Below, in pieces: positions 8,968 through 16,578 of a DNA stretch of 64,000 nt. Under the pieces are notes generated by a model that made no database searches, was not told where the DNA came from, and worked only from the letters and a program-made list of their open reading frames with translations. A program made the translations under genes and the position numbers. The stretch lies in contig CALESQ010000013.1 in assembly GCA_937907455.1 (NCBI GenBank), positions 71,417 through 135,416 of the forward strand, written 5' to 3'. This DNA is from an uncultured Caldilineales bacterium. Its GTDB lineage: Bacteria > Chloroflexota > Anaerolineae > JAAEKA01. The first letter of the stretch is position 1; each line of letters opens with the position of its first letter.

Positions 8968-10395
8968 ATGTCTGGCGTAGTCCTTATCTTCACTCTGCCG
9001 CTGTTGGCTGCCGTGCTGGTTTACCTGTTGCGGCGCTGGCCTTTGCCTTCTGCCCTGCTGGCTGGTGTTTCAGCCCTGGCGTTGGGCTTGTTGCTGTGGC
9101 GTTGGCCCAACGATCAATCGGTGCTTTTCCTGGGACGGGTGATCGTGGTTAACCGCCCGGTGATTCTGTTCGGTCAGACCTTTGCGATGCAGCCCAGCGC
9201 GCAATGGGTACTGGGTATGCTCAGTCTGACGCTGGTGGGTGTGTACCTGGGCGCCTGGCGTATTTCGCAGGGACGCACCTTTTTTCCCTTTGGCCTGGGC
9301 TTGCTGACTTTGTTTGGCGCGGCGCTGACGCTGCAATCTGCCTGGAATGCACCCATTTTGTTGGCTGCATTGGTTGCTGTGGGCGCCTTTGTAGTGCAGG
9401 CCGGACGCCAGGGAACCACCCGTGGCGCTACGCGCTTGCTATGGCTGCCGGTGCTGGTGATTCCACTCTTTTTGCTGGCTTCATGGTTTGCAGGACAAGC
9501 TGCGCTGGACGCGGAGAACGGGCAACTGCTGCAACAGGCCGGCCAGCTTGCCAGCTTTGGCTTGCTGATTCTGCTGGCACCGTGGCCGCTGCACGGCAGC
9601 GCCGTCAGCCTGGGTGAGGAAGCGCCTCCACTGGTGGCGGCGTGGTTGCTTGCTGCGTTGTCTGCTGCTGCGATCACCCTGCTGCAAAGTCTGTTGGTGC
9701 AGTACGAATGGCTGCAAAGTGCTACCTTGTTTTACACCCTGCCTGCGCTGCGCCTAGGTGAATTGCTGTTGTACGGCGGCATGGCCACCTGCCTGTGGGC
9801 AGGGATGGCTGCGGCGGTGCAAAACACGCTCAGCCGCCTGTGGAGCTATGCCGCCTTGTTTGCCTATGGCACGGTGCTGATCTCGATTGGCCTGGGTGCG
9901 CGCGGTTCGTGGGCCTTGGTCTGGCTGCTGATGTTTGCGCGCACCACCGGCCTGGTGGCTTCGGCTTTTGGCTTGGCGGCTATCCGCCAGCGTGCTGGTG
10001 GCTCAACCAGCTTCGAGGCGGTGCAGGGGGTGGGAACTCGCTTGCCCTGGACCACCGCTGTTTATCTAATCGGCCTACTCAGCCTGGCCGGTATGCCGCT
10101 CACAGCAGGGTTTGCCGGTCAGTGGGCCTTGTTGCAGGCGCTGGGCAGCCAGGATTGGTTACAGGCAGTGGTGGTGCTGGCAGGCGCGCTGGGTTTGATC
10201 GTGGGCTTGATCCGTGCTTTGAGCGCCCTGTTGGGGCCGTTGCGTAACCTGCTGCTGCAACGTGAAGAGCGACTGATGGTGTGGCTGGCCGGGGTTGCTT
10301 TGTTGGCAGTGCTGCTGCCGGCACTGTTGCCCACGGTGTGGCTGCGCCCGCTCAGCGCAGCAGTGGCGGCATTTAGCGCGGGCAGTGGCCTATAA
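8968..10395 (+). CDS. Complex I antiporter-like membrane protein (NuoN/M-type, degenerate)
   Basis: 475 residues, about 13-14 transmembrane helices. The block LLAPWPLHGSAVSLGEEAPP followed by a helix, and further on NTLSRLWSYAALFAYGTVLI, resembles the two signature stretches of proton_antipo_M proteins (PLHxWLPDAHxxAP and DLKRxLAYSSIxHxG). The family's helix lysine and DLKR lysine are replaced. The LAGMPLTAGFAGQWALLQAL block near residue 370 resembles the family's LxGxPxxxGFxxKxxLL, again with Lys replaced (Gln-Trp). Third gene of the cluster starting at 6567. Divergent or non-pumping function is an inference. Confidence 0.65.
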   Translation: MSGVVLIFTLPLLAAVLVYLLRRWPLPSALLAGVSALALGLLLWRWPNDQSVLFLGRVIVVNRPVILFGQTFAMQPSAQWVLGMLSLTLVGVYLGAWRISQGRTFFPFGLGLLTLFGAALTLQSAWNAPILLAALVAVGAFVVQAGRQGTTRGATRLLWLPVLVIPLFLLASWFAGQAALDAENGQLLQQAGQLASFGLLILLAPWPLHGSAVSLGEEAPPLVAAWLLAALSAAAITLLQSLLVQYEWLQSATLFYTLPALRLGELLLYGGMATCLWAGMAAAVQNTLSRLWSYAALFAYGTVLISIGLGARGSWALVWLLMFARTTGLVASAFGLAAIRQRAGGSTSFEAVQGVGTRLPWTTAVYLIGLLSLAGMPLTAGFAGQWALLQALGSQDWLQAVVVLAGALGLIVGLIRALSALLGPLRNLLLQREERLMVWLAGVALLAVLLPALLPTVWLRPLSAAVAAFSAGSGL

Positions 10396-10429
10396 ATGCT
10401 GCAAAACACTATCTTCCTGTCAAGCTTGA

Positions 10430-10460
10430 TAGCTTTTGGAAGGTAACTTTTGCTATACTA
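10430..10460 (+). promoter_or_regulatory. Promoter upstream of HMG-CoA reductase, motif shared with 14497-14527
   Basis: TATACT at 10454-10459 serves as a -10 box. The preceding TAGCTTTTGG (10430-10439) and the spacing to the -10 are the same as in the promoter region of the DUF35 gene (TAGCTTTTGG at 14497-14506, TACAAT at 14521-14526). No canonical -35 is seen, so the shared upstream block may be an activator site or a variant -35. Confidence 0.5.
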
Positions 10461-10484
10461 AAGCCATAGTCAAAAAGAACGCAA

Positions 10485-10517
10485 CGCTCCTGCACCCGGT
10501 GGTGCAGGACGTTTTTT
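10485..10517 (+). terminator. Intrinsic terminator hairpin just upstream of mvaA
   Basis: CCTGCACC (10489-10496) pairs with GGTGCAGG (10501-10508) across CGGT. Flanking AACG and CGTT extend the stem, and T6 follows at 10512-10517. The start codon of HMG-CoA reductase is at 10527. Because a TATACT box lies upstream at 10454, this may be a transcription attenuator in the mvaA leader; it could also simply end the membrane-protein operon. Confidence 0.8.
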
Positions 10518-10526
10518 GTGTATGCC

Positions 10527-11699
10527 ATGAAACAACGATCTACTTCACGTTTAGCCGGTTTTTATCAGCAATCACTTAGCGAACGCCGTGCTGCCCTGGC
10601 TCGTTGGGCTGACCTGGACGCGGCGCAATTGGCTGTTCTGGATGGTGGTCTTGCGCTTGATCAGGCTGATCGTATGGTGGAGAACGCGTTGGGGCTGTTT
10701 GCCCTGCCCATCGGCCTGGCGGTGAACTTTCAGGTGAACGGCCGAGATTTGTTGGTGCCCATGGTGGTGGAAGAGCCTTCTGTGATTGCCGCAGCCAGCA
10801 ACGCGGCACGCCTGGCACGTGCTGGTGGTGGCTTTCAGGCAGGCAGCAGCGAGCCGGTGATGATCGGCCAGGTGCAATTGTTGGATGTGCCTGATCCCGC
10901 GGCGGCCGCCGCGGCTGTGCTGGCTGCACAGGATACATTGGCTGCGCTGATCAATCCGCTGCATCCTTCGATTCTGCGTGCTGGCGGCGGTCTGCGCGGG
11001 GTTGAAGTGCGTCATCTGGCGACAACACCTGTCGGGCCGATGACTATTGTGCATCTGTTGCTGGATTGCCGCGATGCTATGGGAGCCAACGCTGTGAATA
11101 CCGCTGCAGAAGCCGCGGCACCGCTGCTGGAGCAGCTTACCGGGGGCCGCGCCAACCTGCGTATTCTCAGCAATCTCAGCGACCGGCGGTTGGCTTGGGC
11201 TGCATGCCGCATTCCAGCCGCGGCGCTGGGTGCCAATGGCGTAGCCGTGGCGCAGGGCATTGCCGCAGCCAACGCCTTTGCCTGGGCCGATCCCTACCGC
11301 GCGGCCACGCACAACAAGGGCATTATGAATGGCATTGATCCGGTGGCAATTGCCACCGGCAATGATTGGCGCGCGCTGGAGGCTGGCGCCCATGCCTATG
11401 CTGCGCGTGATGGGCAATATCGCAGCCTTACCGATTGGCGCGTAGAGGCAGATGAACAGGAAGCGGCTGTGCTGGTGGGTGCTATCGAGTTGCCGCTGGC
11501 TGTGGGTATTGTGGGCGGCGCTACCAAAGTGCATCCCACGGCGCAACTGGCGCTTGAGGTGCTGGGTGTGCAATCGGCCCGTGAGCTGGCCGAGGTGATG
11601 GCGGCTGTTGGGCTGGCGCAGAATCTGGCTGCACTGCGCGCGCTGGCTGCTGAGGGCATTCAGCACGGCCACATGACCCTGCACGCGCGCAAAACCTAG
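10527..11699 (+). CDS. mvaA: HMG-CoA reductase, class II (bacterial type)
   Basis: Reduces HMG-CoA to mevalonate, the committed step toward isoprenoids. 390 residues. Class II landmarks are visible: ENALGLFALPIGLAVNF, VVEEPSVIAAASN (catalytic Glu), DAMGANAVNT (NAD(P)-binding DAMGxN), HNKGIMNGIDPVAIATGNDW (catalytic Lys) and a C-terminal GHMTLHAR with the catalytic His. ATG 10527 gives MKQRSTSRLAGFY; a GTG nine bases upstream is possible but abuts the terminator T run. Together with the next three genes it supplies acetoacetyl-CoA, HMG-CoA and mevalonate. Confidence 0.95.
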   Translation: MKQRSTSRLAGFYQQSLSERRAALARWADLDAAQLAVLDGGLALDQADRMVENALGLFALPIGLAVNFQVNGRDLLVPMVVEEPSVIAAASNAARLARAGGGFQAGSSEPVMIGQVQLLDVPDPAAAAAAVLAAQDTLAALINPLHPSILRAGGGLRGVEVRHLATTPVGPMTIVHLLLDCRDAMGANAVNTAAEAAAPLLEQLTGGRANLRILSNLSDRRLAWAACRIPAAALGANGVAVAQGIAAANAFAWADPYRAATHNKGIMNGIDPVAIATGNDWRALEAGAHAYAARDGQYRSLTDWRVEADEQEAAVLVGAIELPLAVGIVGGATKVHPTAQLALEVLGVQSARELAEVMAAVGLAQNLAALRALAAEGIQHGHMTLHARKT

Positions 11700-11716
11700 C
11701 TGGATTGGCGCAAGGC

Positions 11717-12040
11717 CCTTCCGCTGCGGCTGGTCTCCCTTCCGCTGCGGCCGGCCTTCCTTCCGCTGCGGCCGGTCTTCCTTCCGCTGCGGCCGGTCTT
11801 CCTTCCGCTGCGGCCGGTCTCCAGACCGAGTCCGCAGGCGCACTGGCTCGGTCTGGAGATTGGGAACCATCCCGCAGGGACCGGCCAGAGCAAACGGCCA
11901 GTCTCCCTTCCGCTGCGGCCGGTCTCCCTTCCGCTGCGGCCGGTCTCCCTTCCGCTGCGGCCGGTCTCCAGACCGAGTCCGCACGCGTACTGGCTCGGTC
12001 TGGAGATTGGGAACCATCCCGCAGGGACCGGCCAGAGCAA
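11717..12040. repeat. Composite tandem/inverted repeat between mvaA and HMG-CoA synthase
   Basis: Five 21-bp units with core CTTCCGCTGCGGCCGG run 11717-11821, then a 71-bp module at 11822-11892 whose CAGACCGAG and CTCGGTCTG ends form an inverted repeat and which continues GAGATTGGGAACCATCCCGC. Three more 21-bp units follow at 11906-11968, then a second near-identical 71-bp module at 11969-12039. The module's core recurs at 60180-60540. Open frames crossing it are repeats read as protein. It separates two genes of one pathway by 387 bp. Confidence 0.9.
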
Positions 12041-12086
12041 GGCCAGAGACCGGCCAGAATGCTAACAAGTCTTTTTTGGAGTTTTT

Positions 12087-13160
12087 ATGGTTTCTCCTAA
12101 CGATTCCGTGTTGTTGCGCCCAGACCGTGCGGTGGGCATTGTAGGTTATGGCGCTTATGTGCCGCGCTATCGCCTGCCCGCGCGTGAGGTGGCCCGCGTG
12201 TGGAGTGGTCGCGATGCCGAGCTGCCTATCAAAGAAAAAGCGGTGGCCGGTTTGGATGAAGATACGGCCACCATGTCCATTGAGGCGGCACGCAACGCGT
12301 TGGCGCGGGCACAGATTGACCCCAAACGCATTCGCGCGGTGTGGGTGGGCAGTGAATCGCATCCCTATGCGGTGAAGCCCACCTCGACTATTGTGGCTGA
12401 GGCGCTGGATATTGTGCCGCTGACGCAGGCCGGTGACTGGGAATTCGCCTGCAAGGCTGGCACCGAGGCGATGCAGGCAGCTATTGCCTTTGTCGGCTCT
12501 GGTATGGCTCCCTATGCCATGAGCATCGGCATGGATACGGCGCAGGGGCGCCCCGGTGATGCGCTGGAGTATACCGCAGCCGCAGGTGGCGCGGCCTTCA
12601 TCCTGGGCGCAGCCGAGGAGAGCCTGGCACGCATTGAGGCTTCGCTGTCCTATGTCACCGACACGCCCGACTTCTGGCGGCGTGCCCACGCGCATTACCC
12701 CAGCCACGGGCAGCGTTTCACCGGCGAACCGGCTTATTTTCATCACGTCAGCAGTGCCGCACAGTTGATGCTGGACGAACTGGGGCGCAAGGCGGCTGAT
12801 TATCGCTACATTGTGCCGCATCAGCCCAACAGCAAGTTTCCGCAGCGTGTAGCGAAACAGTTGGGCTTTAAACCAGAGCAATATCAAACCGGCCTGCTGG
12901 TGGGGCGCATTGGCAACACCTATGCCGGGTCGTCGCTGATTGGCCTGAGCGCGGTGCTGGATGAGGCCCAGCCCGGCGACCGTATTCTGGTGGTGTCCTT
13001 CGGTTCGGGCGCGGGCAGCGATGCCTTTTCGCTGGAAGTGACGGAGCGCATCGGCGCGGCGCGCCGGCGCGCTCTGCTCACCGGGGACTACATCGCCCGC
13101 CGTGTGGAGATTGACTATGCCACCTACGCCCGCATGCGCGGAAAAATGGTGATGAAGTAG
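12087..13160 (+). CDS. Hydroxymethylglutaryl-CoA synthase, archaeal type
   Basis: Condenses acetoacetyl-CoA with acetyl-CoA to HMG-CoA. 357 residues. The N-terminus VGIVGYGAYVPRYR, the catalytic Cys122 in EFACKAGTEA, YAMSIGMDTAQGRPGD, and VPHQPNSKFPQRVAKQLGF with its catalytic His are features of the archaeal HMG-CoA synthase group. GGAG at 12077 gives a 6-nt spacing to ATG 12087. In archaea this enzyme forms a complex with thiolase and a DUF35 protein, both encoded immediately downstream here. Confidence 0.93.
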   Translation: MVSPNDSVLLRPDRAVGIVGYGAYVPRYRLPAREVARVWSGRDAELPIKEKAVAGLDEDTATMSIEAARNALARAQIDPKRIRAVWVGSESHPYAVKPTSTIVAEALDIVPLTQAGDWEFACKAGTEAMQAAIAFVGSGMAPYAMSIGMDTAQGRPGDALEYTAAAGGAAFILGAAEESLARIEASLSYVTDTPDFWRRAHAHYPSHGQRFTGEPAYFHHVSSAAQLMLDELGRKAADYRYIVPHQPNSKFPQRVAKQLGFKPEQYQTGLLVGRIGNTYAGSSLIGLSAVLDEAQPGDRILVVSFGSGAGSDAFSLEVTERIGAARRRALLTGDYIARRVEIDYATYARMRGKMVMK

Positions 13161-13283
13161 ATAGAGAACGGTACATTGGTGGATTGGTAAACTGGTAGAC
13201 TGAAATTTGGTATGACAAGACGTACCCAATTATCGGTTCCTAATCTGCCGATCCCCGTTACTGGCTTTTCTCAGGAGAAAACT

Positions 13284-14444
13284 ATGCGATCTGTTTATAT
13301 CGCCGGTATGGGTCAGACGCCGGTGGGTGAGCAGTGGGAACGCTCGCTGCGTCACATTGCTCACGATGCCATTATTCCTGCAATACGCGATGCGGCTATC
13401 AGCCGGGCCGATGCCTTGTATGTAGGCAACATGCTTTCTGGGGATCTGGTGGATCAAGAGCATCTGGGCGCGCTGGTGGCTGACTTTGTAGGCCTGCGTG
13501 GCATTGAGGCTTATAAAATTGAAGCGGCCTGTGGCTCAGGGGGCGCGGCGTTGCGCACCGGCTACATGGCGGTGGCCGGTGGACTGCATGATGTGGTGAT
13601 TGTGGCCGGTGTGGAAAAAATGACCGATACCATGGGCCGAGATACCACGGCCGGGCTCGCAATGGCTGCTGATCAGGAATACGAGGCCGCCGAGGGTGTC
13701 AGTTTTGTCGCCCTGAACGCGCTGCTGATGCGGCGCTACCTGTATGAATACGATATTCCCTACGGCGCGTTCGGCCATTTCGCTGTAAATGCCCACAAGA
13801 ATGCCCTGGGCAACCCCAATGCCATGTTTCATCAACCGGTGACGCTGGAGGGTTATCGCAAGGCTACGATGATTGCTGACCCTATCAATCTGATGGACAG
13901 CTCGCCGATCTGTGATGGCGCTGCCGCGGTGGTGTTGGTGTCTGAGGACTATGCCCGTGCTCTGGCTAACGGCCGGCGTCCAGTGCGCATTGCGGCTTCA
14001 ACAGTAGCTACCGATAGTCTGGCTGTCCATGATCGTCGCGATCCGCTATGGCTGGAGGCGGCCTATCTCAGCAGCCGCAAGGCCTATGCTCAGGCAGGCA
14101 TTAGCCAGACTGATATTGATCTGTTTGAAGTACACGATGCTTTTACCATCATGGCTGCATTGTCGTTGGAGGCCAACGGCTTTGCTGAGCGCGGTCGGGG
14201 CGTGCGCCTGGCCGAAGAGGGCGAGATCGCACTGACAGGGCGCTTGCCGATTGCTACCATGGGTGGGCTGAAGGCGCGTGGGCATCCAGTGGGCGCGACC
14301 GGCGTCTATCAGGTGGTAGAGGCTGCACTGCAATTGCAGGGGCTGGCCGGTGTCGACCAGGTGGCCAATGCGGATATTGCCATGACGCAGAACATCGGTG
14401 GCAGCGGTGCTACCGTCATCACCCATGTGTTGATGGGTGAATAA
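13284..14444 (+). CDS. Acetyl-CoA acetyltransferase (thiolase), archaeal HMG-CoA pathway type
   Basis: Supplies acetoacetyl-CoA to the HMG-CoA synthase. 386 residues. The nucleophile Cys83 lies in EAACGSGGAAL, DAFTIMAALSLEANGF gives the H(D)AF block, and GGLKARGHPVGATG holds the catalytic His near the C-terminus. The usual second Cys loop is replaced by NIGGSGATVITHVL, as in archaeal thiolases of this context. Start 13284 follows CAGGAGA at 13272-13278. The 123-nt gap before it contains a short ATTGGT-type low-complexity stretch. Confidence 0.92.
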   Translation: MRSVYIAGMGQTPVGEQWERSLRHIAHDAIIPAIRDAAISRADALYVGNMLSGDLVDQEHLGALVADFVGLRGIEAYKIEAACGSGGAALRTGYMAVAGGLHDVVIVAGVEKMTDTMGRDTTAGLAMAADQEYEAAEGVSFVALNALLMRRYLYEYDIPYGAFGHFAVNAHKNALGNPNAMFHQPVTLEGYRKATMIADPINLMDSSPICDGAAAVVLVSEDYARALANGRRPVRIAASTVATDSLAVHDRRDPLWLEAAYLSSRKAYAQAGISQTDIDLFEVHDAFTIMAALSLEANGFAERGRGVRLAEEGEIALTGRLPIATMGGLKARGHPVGATGVYQVVEAALQLQGLAGVDQVANADIAMTQNIGGSGATVITHVLMGE

Positions 14445-14451
14445 GACTGTC

Positions 14452-14505
14452 AAAAGCTACCATTTGCCTTTGTCAGGCGGCTAACAGCCGATTTGGTAGC
14501 TTTTG
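14452..14505 (+). terminator. Large inverted repeat behind thiolase gene
   Basis: CAAAAGCTACCA (from about 14452) is complementary to TGGTAGCTTTTG (about 14494-14505), with a smaller CGGCT/AGCCG hairpin inside. It lies 8 nt after the thiolase stop. Its right arm is also the upstream block (TAGCTTTTGG) of the next promoter, so terminator and promoter overlap. Confidence 0.6.
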
Positions 14506-14527
14506 GCACGGCAACTGTGCTACAATC
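14497..14527 (+). promoter_or_regulatory. Promoter region of DUF35 gene, motif shared with mvaA
   Basis: TAGCTTTTGG at 14497-14506 and -10-like TACAAT at 14521-14526 repeat the arrangement seen upstream of mvaA (10430-10460), with about 21 of 31 positions identical without gaps. The start codon follows 43 nt downstream with an AAGGAG ribosome site. Confidence 0.5.
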
Positions 14528-14569
14528 GCCGTGATCAAGATAAGCCTGACACTCTGAAGGAGTTTTTCT

Positions 14570-14980
14570 ATGTCAGTTGCACGAACCTGGCGCACCCGCA
14601 AGCAACGCTATGCCCTGGTGGGTGAACGCTGTGACTATTGCCATAATGCTATTTTCCCTCCGCGTGATGTTTGCCCACACTGTGCGGAGCCTGCGCAAAA
14701 AGAATTCGCCCTAAGCGGCCGCGGCACGGTGTATTCCTACACCACGGTGTTCGATCCGCCCACCGGTTTCGAGGCTTATGCCCCCTATCCGGTGGCGTTG
14801 GTGAAACTGGACGAAGGTCCGATGATCACCGCTCAGTTGACCGATGTGACCAGTGAAGAGATTAGGATCGGTATGCCGGTGGAAATGGTCACCCGTAAGT
14901 TGAGCGAGCAGGGCGATGAAGGTGTGATCATCTACAGTTATAAGTTCCGCCCCGCCTTCGAGCAGCGGCTGGCCGCCTAG
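14570..14980 (+). CDS. Zn-ribbon/OB-fold protein (DUF35), HMG-CoA synthase-thiolase partner
   Basis: 136 residues. The N-terminal rubredoxin-like zinc ribbon has Cys21-x2-Cys24 and Cys35-x2-Cys38; the rest (GRGTVYSYTTVFDPP, YPVALVKLDEG, GMPVEMV) is the OB-fold. In archaea such proteins bridge acetoacetyl-CoA thiolase and HMG-CoA synthase and help channel the intermediate (established knowledge for that complex). The gene order here, synthase-thiolase-DUF35, fits that role. It has its own promoter-like region and ends at a strong terminator. Confidence 0.9.
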   Translation: MSVARTWRTRKQRYALVGERCDYCHNAIFPPRDVCPHCAEPAQKEFALSGRGTVYSYTTVFDPPTGFEAYAPYPVALVKLDEGPMITAQLTDVTSEEIRIGMPVEMVTRKLSEQGDEGVIIYSYKFRPAFEQRLAA

Positions 14981-15034
14981 CCTGGTCGCGTGTTGTTGCC
15001 TTTGTCGCTTGAAGCGGCAATGTCATCTACATTT

Positions 15035-15065
15035 AAACAACCCGCCGTTGTCGGCGGGTTGTTTT
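15035..15065 (+). terminator. Intrinsic terminator of the mevalonate module
   Basis: AAACAACCCGCCG (15035-15047) pairs with CGGCGGGTTGTTT (15052-15064) around a TTGT loop; the distal arm ends in TTTT. It lies 55 nt after the DUF35 stop codon and 66 nt before the end of the convergent GNAT gene. Confidence 0.9.
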
Positions 15066-15130
15066 AGTTGTGCTTCTTAGCCTCGTGTTTCGGAACAACT
15101 TTGCGCTTGGGCCGGTATTCTTACAGGCAT

Positions 15131-16135
15131 TTACAGTTTGCGGCGCATAGCCAGGTGATTGCGCAGCACGCGAAAGCCCGCCGTAGACAACGCCTCGAGC
15201 AGTTGCGGATGCTCACCGGAATGTTCAATACGCACCGGCCAGCGGGGATAATCATGCAGAAAGGCGAGCAGGTGGGCAAGCAGCAGCGCTTCCATCTGGC
15301 CACGCAGTGCGGGGTGCAGGGTGATGCCAATGCGATGTATGCCATCCCAGCGTCGCGCATCCACCTCAAGCCAGGCGGCCAGTCCGCCGTGCGCGCCATC
15401 CAGTACCCAGCGCCGTACGCGGTTGCGTCCGGCCAGCTCCCACAACTTTTCAGTGATGCGACTTTCTGTTACCTGCATGTAGTCGTGTGAGCGGATGGGA
15501 CGCCACCACTGAGCGAACTCGCTGCGGCCGCTTGCTTCCAGCACATAGCGCGCCTGCCATTCGCTGTGATGATAGGCACGCAAACCGGGGATTGGCTGGG
15601 CCGGTGATGTAGACGAAGCTACCTGATCAAGCTGCAAAGTCAACTCTTCGGTGAGCGGCTGAAAGCCCAGATGCTGGTACAGCGCCAGCGCGGGGGGGTT
15701 GTCATTGCGCACCTGCAATACAGCCCATGAGCCATGTTGCTCTTCAATGCGCGCCAGGGCTGCCTCCATCAAGGTGCGGCCAATGCCGCGGCCGCGCCAA
15801 GCTCTATCCACGGCTACGTTGGCGATTTGCCAGCGACCGCCGTAGCTGTCACCTCGCTGCAAGGTGATGTTGCCCACCACGCGGCCATCGGCCTGCCAGA
15901 CAAAGCCGCCCAACACATCGTGCAAATAGGGGTCTGAGCGCGCCAGCCATTGGGTAAATGGCCCCATGCGGGCTAAGGCGCGCAGATCTTGCAGCGAGCG
16001 GCGACCGGATGGTTCCAGTTCACCGGCAAACGCTTCTTCGATTAAATCGGCGACCTGTGCCAGATCGCGCAGGGGATCAATGGGGCGCAGGCCGTCGGCG
16101 CTGACAGAGGAGTTTAGGGTTAGTTGCGCGCTCAT
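15131..16135 (-). CDS. GNAT-family N-acetyltransferase
   Basis: 334 residues. A clear GNAT core lies at about residues 75-160: VGNITLQRGDSYGGRWQIAN, VDRAWRGRGIGRTLMEAAL (acetyl-CoA loop R-x-x-G-x-G) and VRNDNPPALALYQHLGF. The C-terminal half is less conserved and resembles a second, degenerate GNAT fold, so a tandem GNAT is likely. The substrate is unknown. A TATAAT box lies only 11 nt upstream of the ATG with no ribosome site. Confidence 0.85.
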   Translation of the reverse strand: MSAQLTLNSSVSADGLRPIDPLRDLAQVADLIEEAFAGELEPSGRRSLQDLRALARMGPFTQWLARSDPYLHDVLGGFVWQADGRVVGNITLQRGDSYGGRWQIANVAVDRAWRGRGIGRTLMEAALARIEEQHGSWAVLQVRNDNPPALALYQHLGFQPLTEELTLQLDQVASSTSPAQPIPGLRAYHHSEWQARYVLEASGRSEFAQWWRPIRSHDYMQVTESRITEKLWELAGRNRVRRWVLDGAHGGLAAWLEVDARRWDGIHRIGITLHPALRGQMEALLLAHLLAFLHDYPRWPVRIEHSGEHPQLLEALSTAGFRVLRNHLAMRRKL

Positions 16136-16146
16136 GGTTGCACGCG

Positions 16147-16152
16147 ATTATA
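16147..16152 (-). promoter_or_regulatory. -10 box close to the GNAT start codon
   Basis: On the minus strand TATAAT (16152-16147) is followed 11 nt later by the ATG at 16135, leaving almost no leader. The -35 region is not convincing. Confidence 0.45.
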
Positions 16153-16190
16153 GCATAAGCAAGGCAGGTGAGGAAGGGGTTGTGCACGGA

Positions 16191-16433
16191 GGTTGTGTAC
16201 GGATTTCGGTTGAAATTGCGAGCGAGGCGGAATCCGAGTAAGGTATAGGGTGCAAACCAAGAACCTGAAAGGAGACCGCCTCGTATGGCAAGCATACTAC
16301 CAGAACGACGATCTGTCAATGGACGAGCCTATCATTCCGACGCCGGTCTGCAAGCTATACTCGCCCATGAAGCTCATGCGTTTAACCATTCACAAACACC
16401 GAACTGAATTTCAACCGAAAGTCATACATTACC
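16191..16433. mobile_element. Second MITE copy (related to 6335-6504)
   Basis: The left end GGTTGTGTACGGATTTCGG (16191 on) and the reversed right end GGTAATGTATGACTTTCGG (from 16433) both continue into TTGAAATT, giving 27-bp imperfect terminal inverted repeats that match those of the element at 6335. At 243 bp it is longer and carries different internal sequence. The flanks do not show a target duplication, so this may be an older copy. It sits between the divergent GNAT and amine oxidase genes. Confidence 0.72.
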
Positions 16434-16578
16434 CAGGCAGCACAGGTAGAAGTTAACCGCAACACACTTTGACTATTTTCACAGCTACGAGGATAATCGT
16501 CTGGTATCGCCACTTATCAGGCTCGCCAATTGTTGGCGCTGTCCTGTGTGATCCTGTTTATCACCCGGAGAGATTACC

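Noticed and set aside
11705..12144. Short proteins made of repeated Ser-Ala-Ala-Gly-Leu units
   Set aside because: They are translations of the 21-bp tandem repeat, which is open in several frames because 21 is divisible by three.
10572..13229. 885-codon open frame on the minus strand
   Set aside because: It runs antisense across HMG-CoA reductase, the tandem repeat and HMG-CoA synthase. The high-GC third positions of real genes keep this frame open; the translation is rich in His/Gln/Arg and includes the repeat array.
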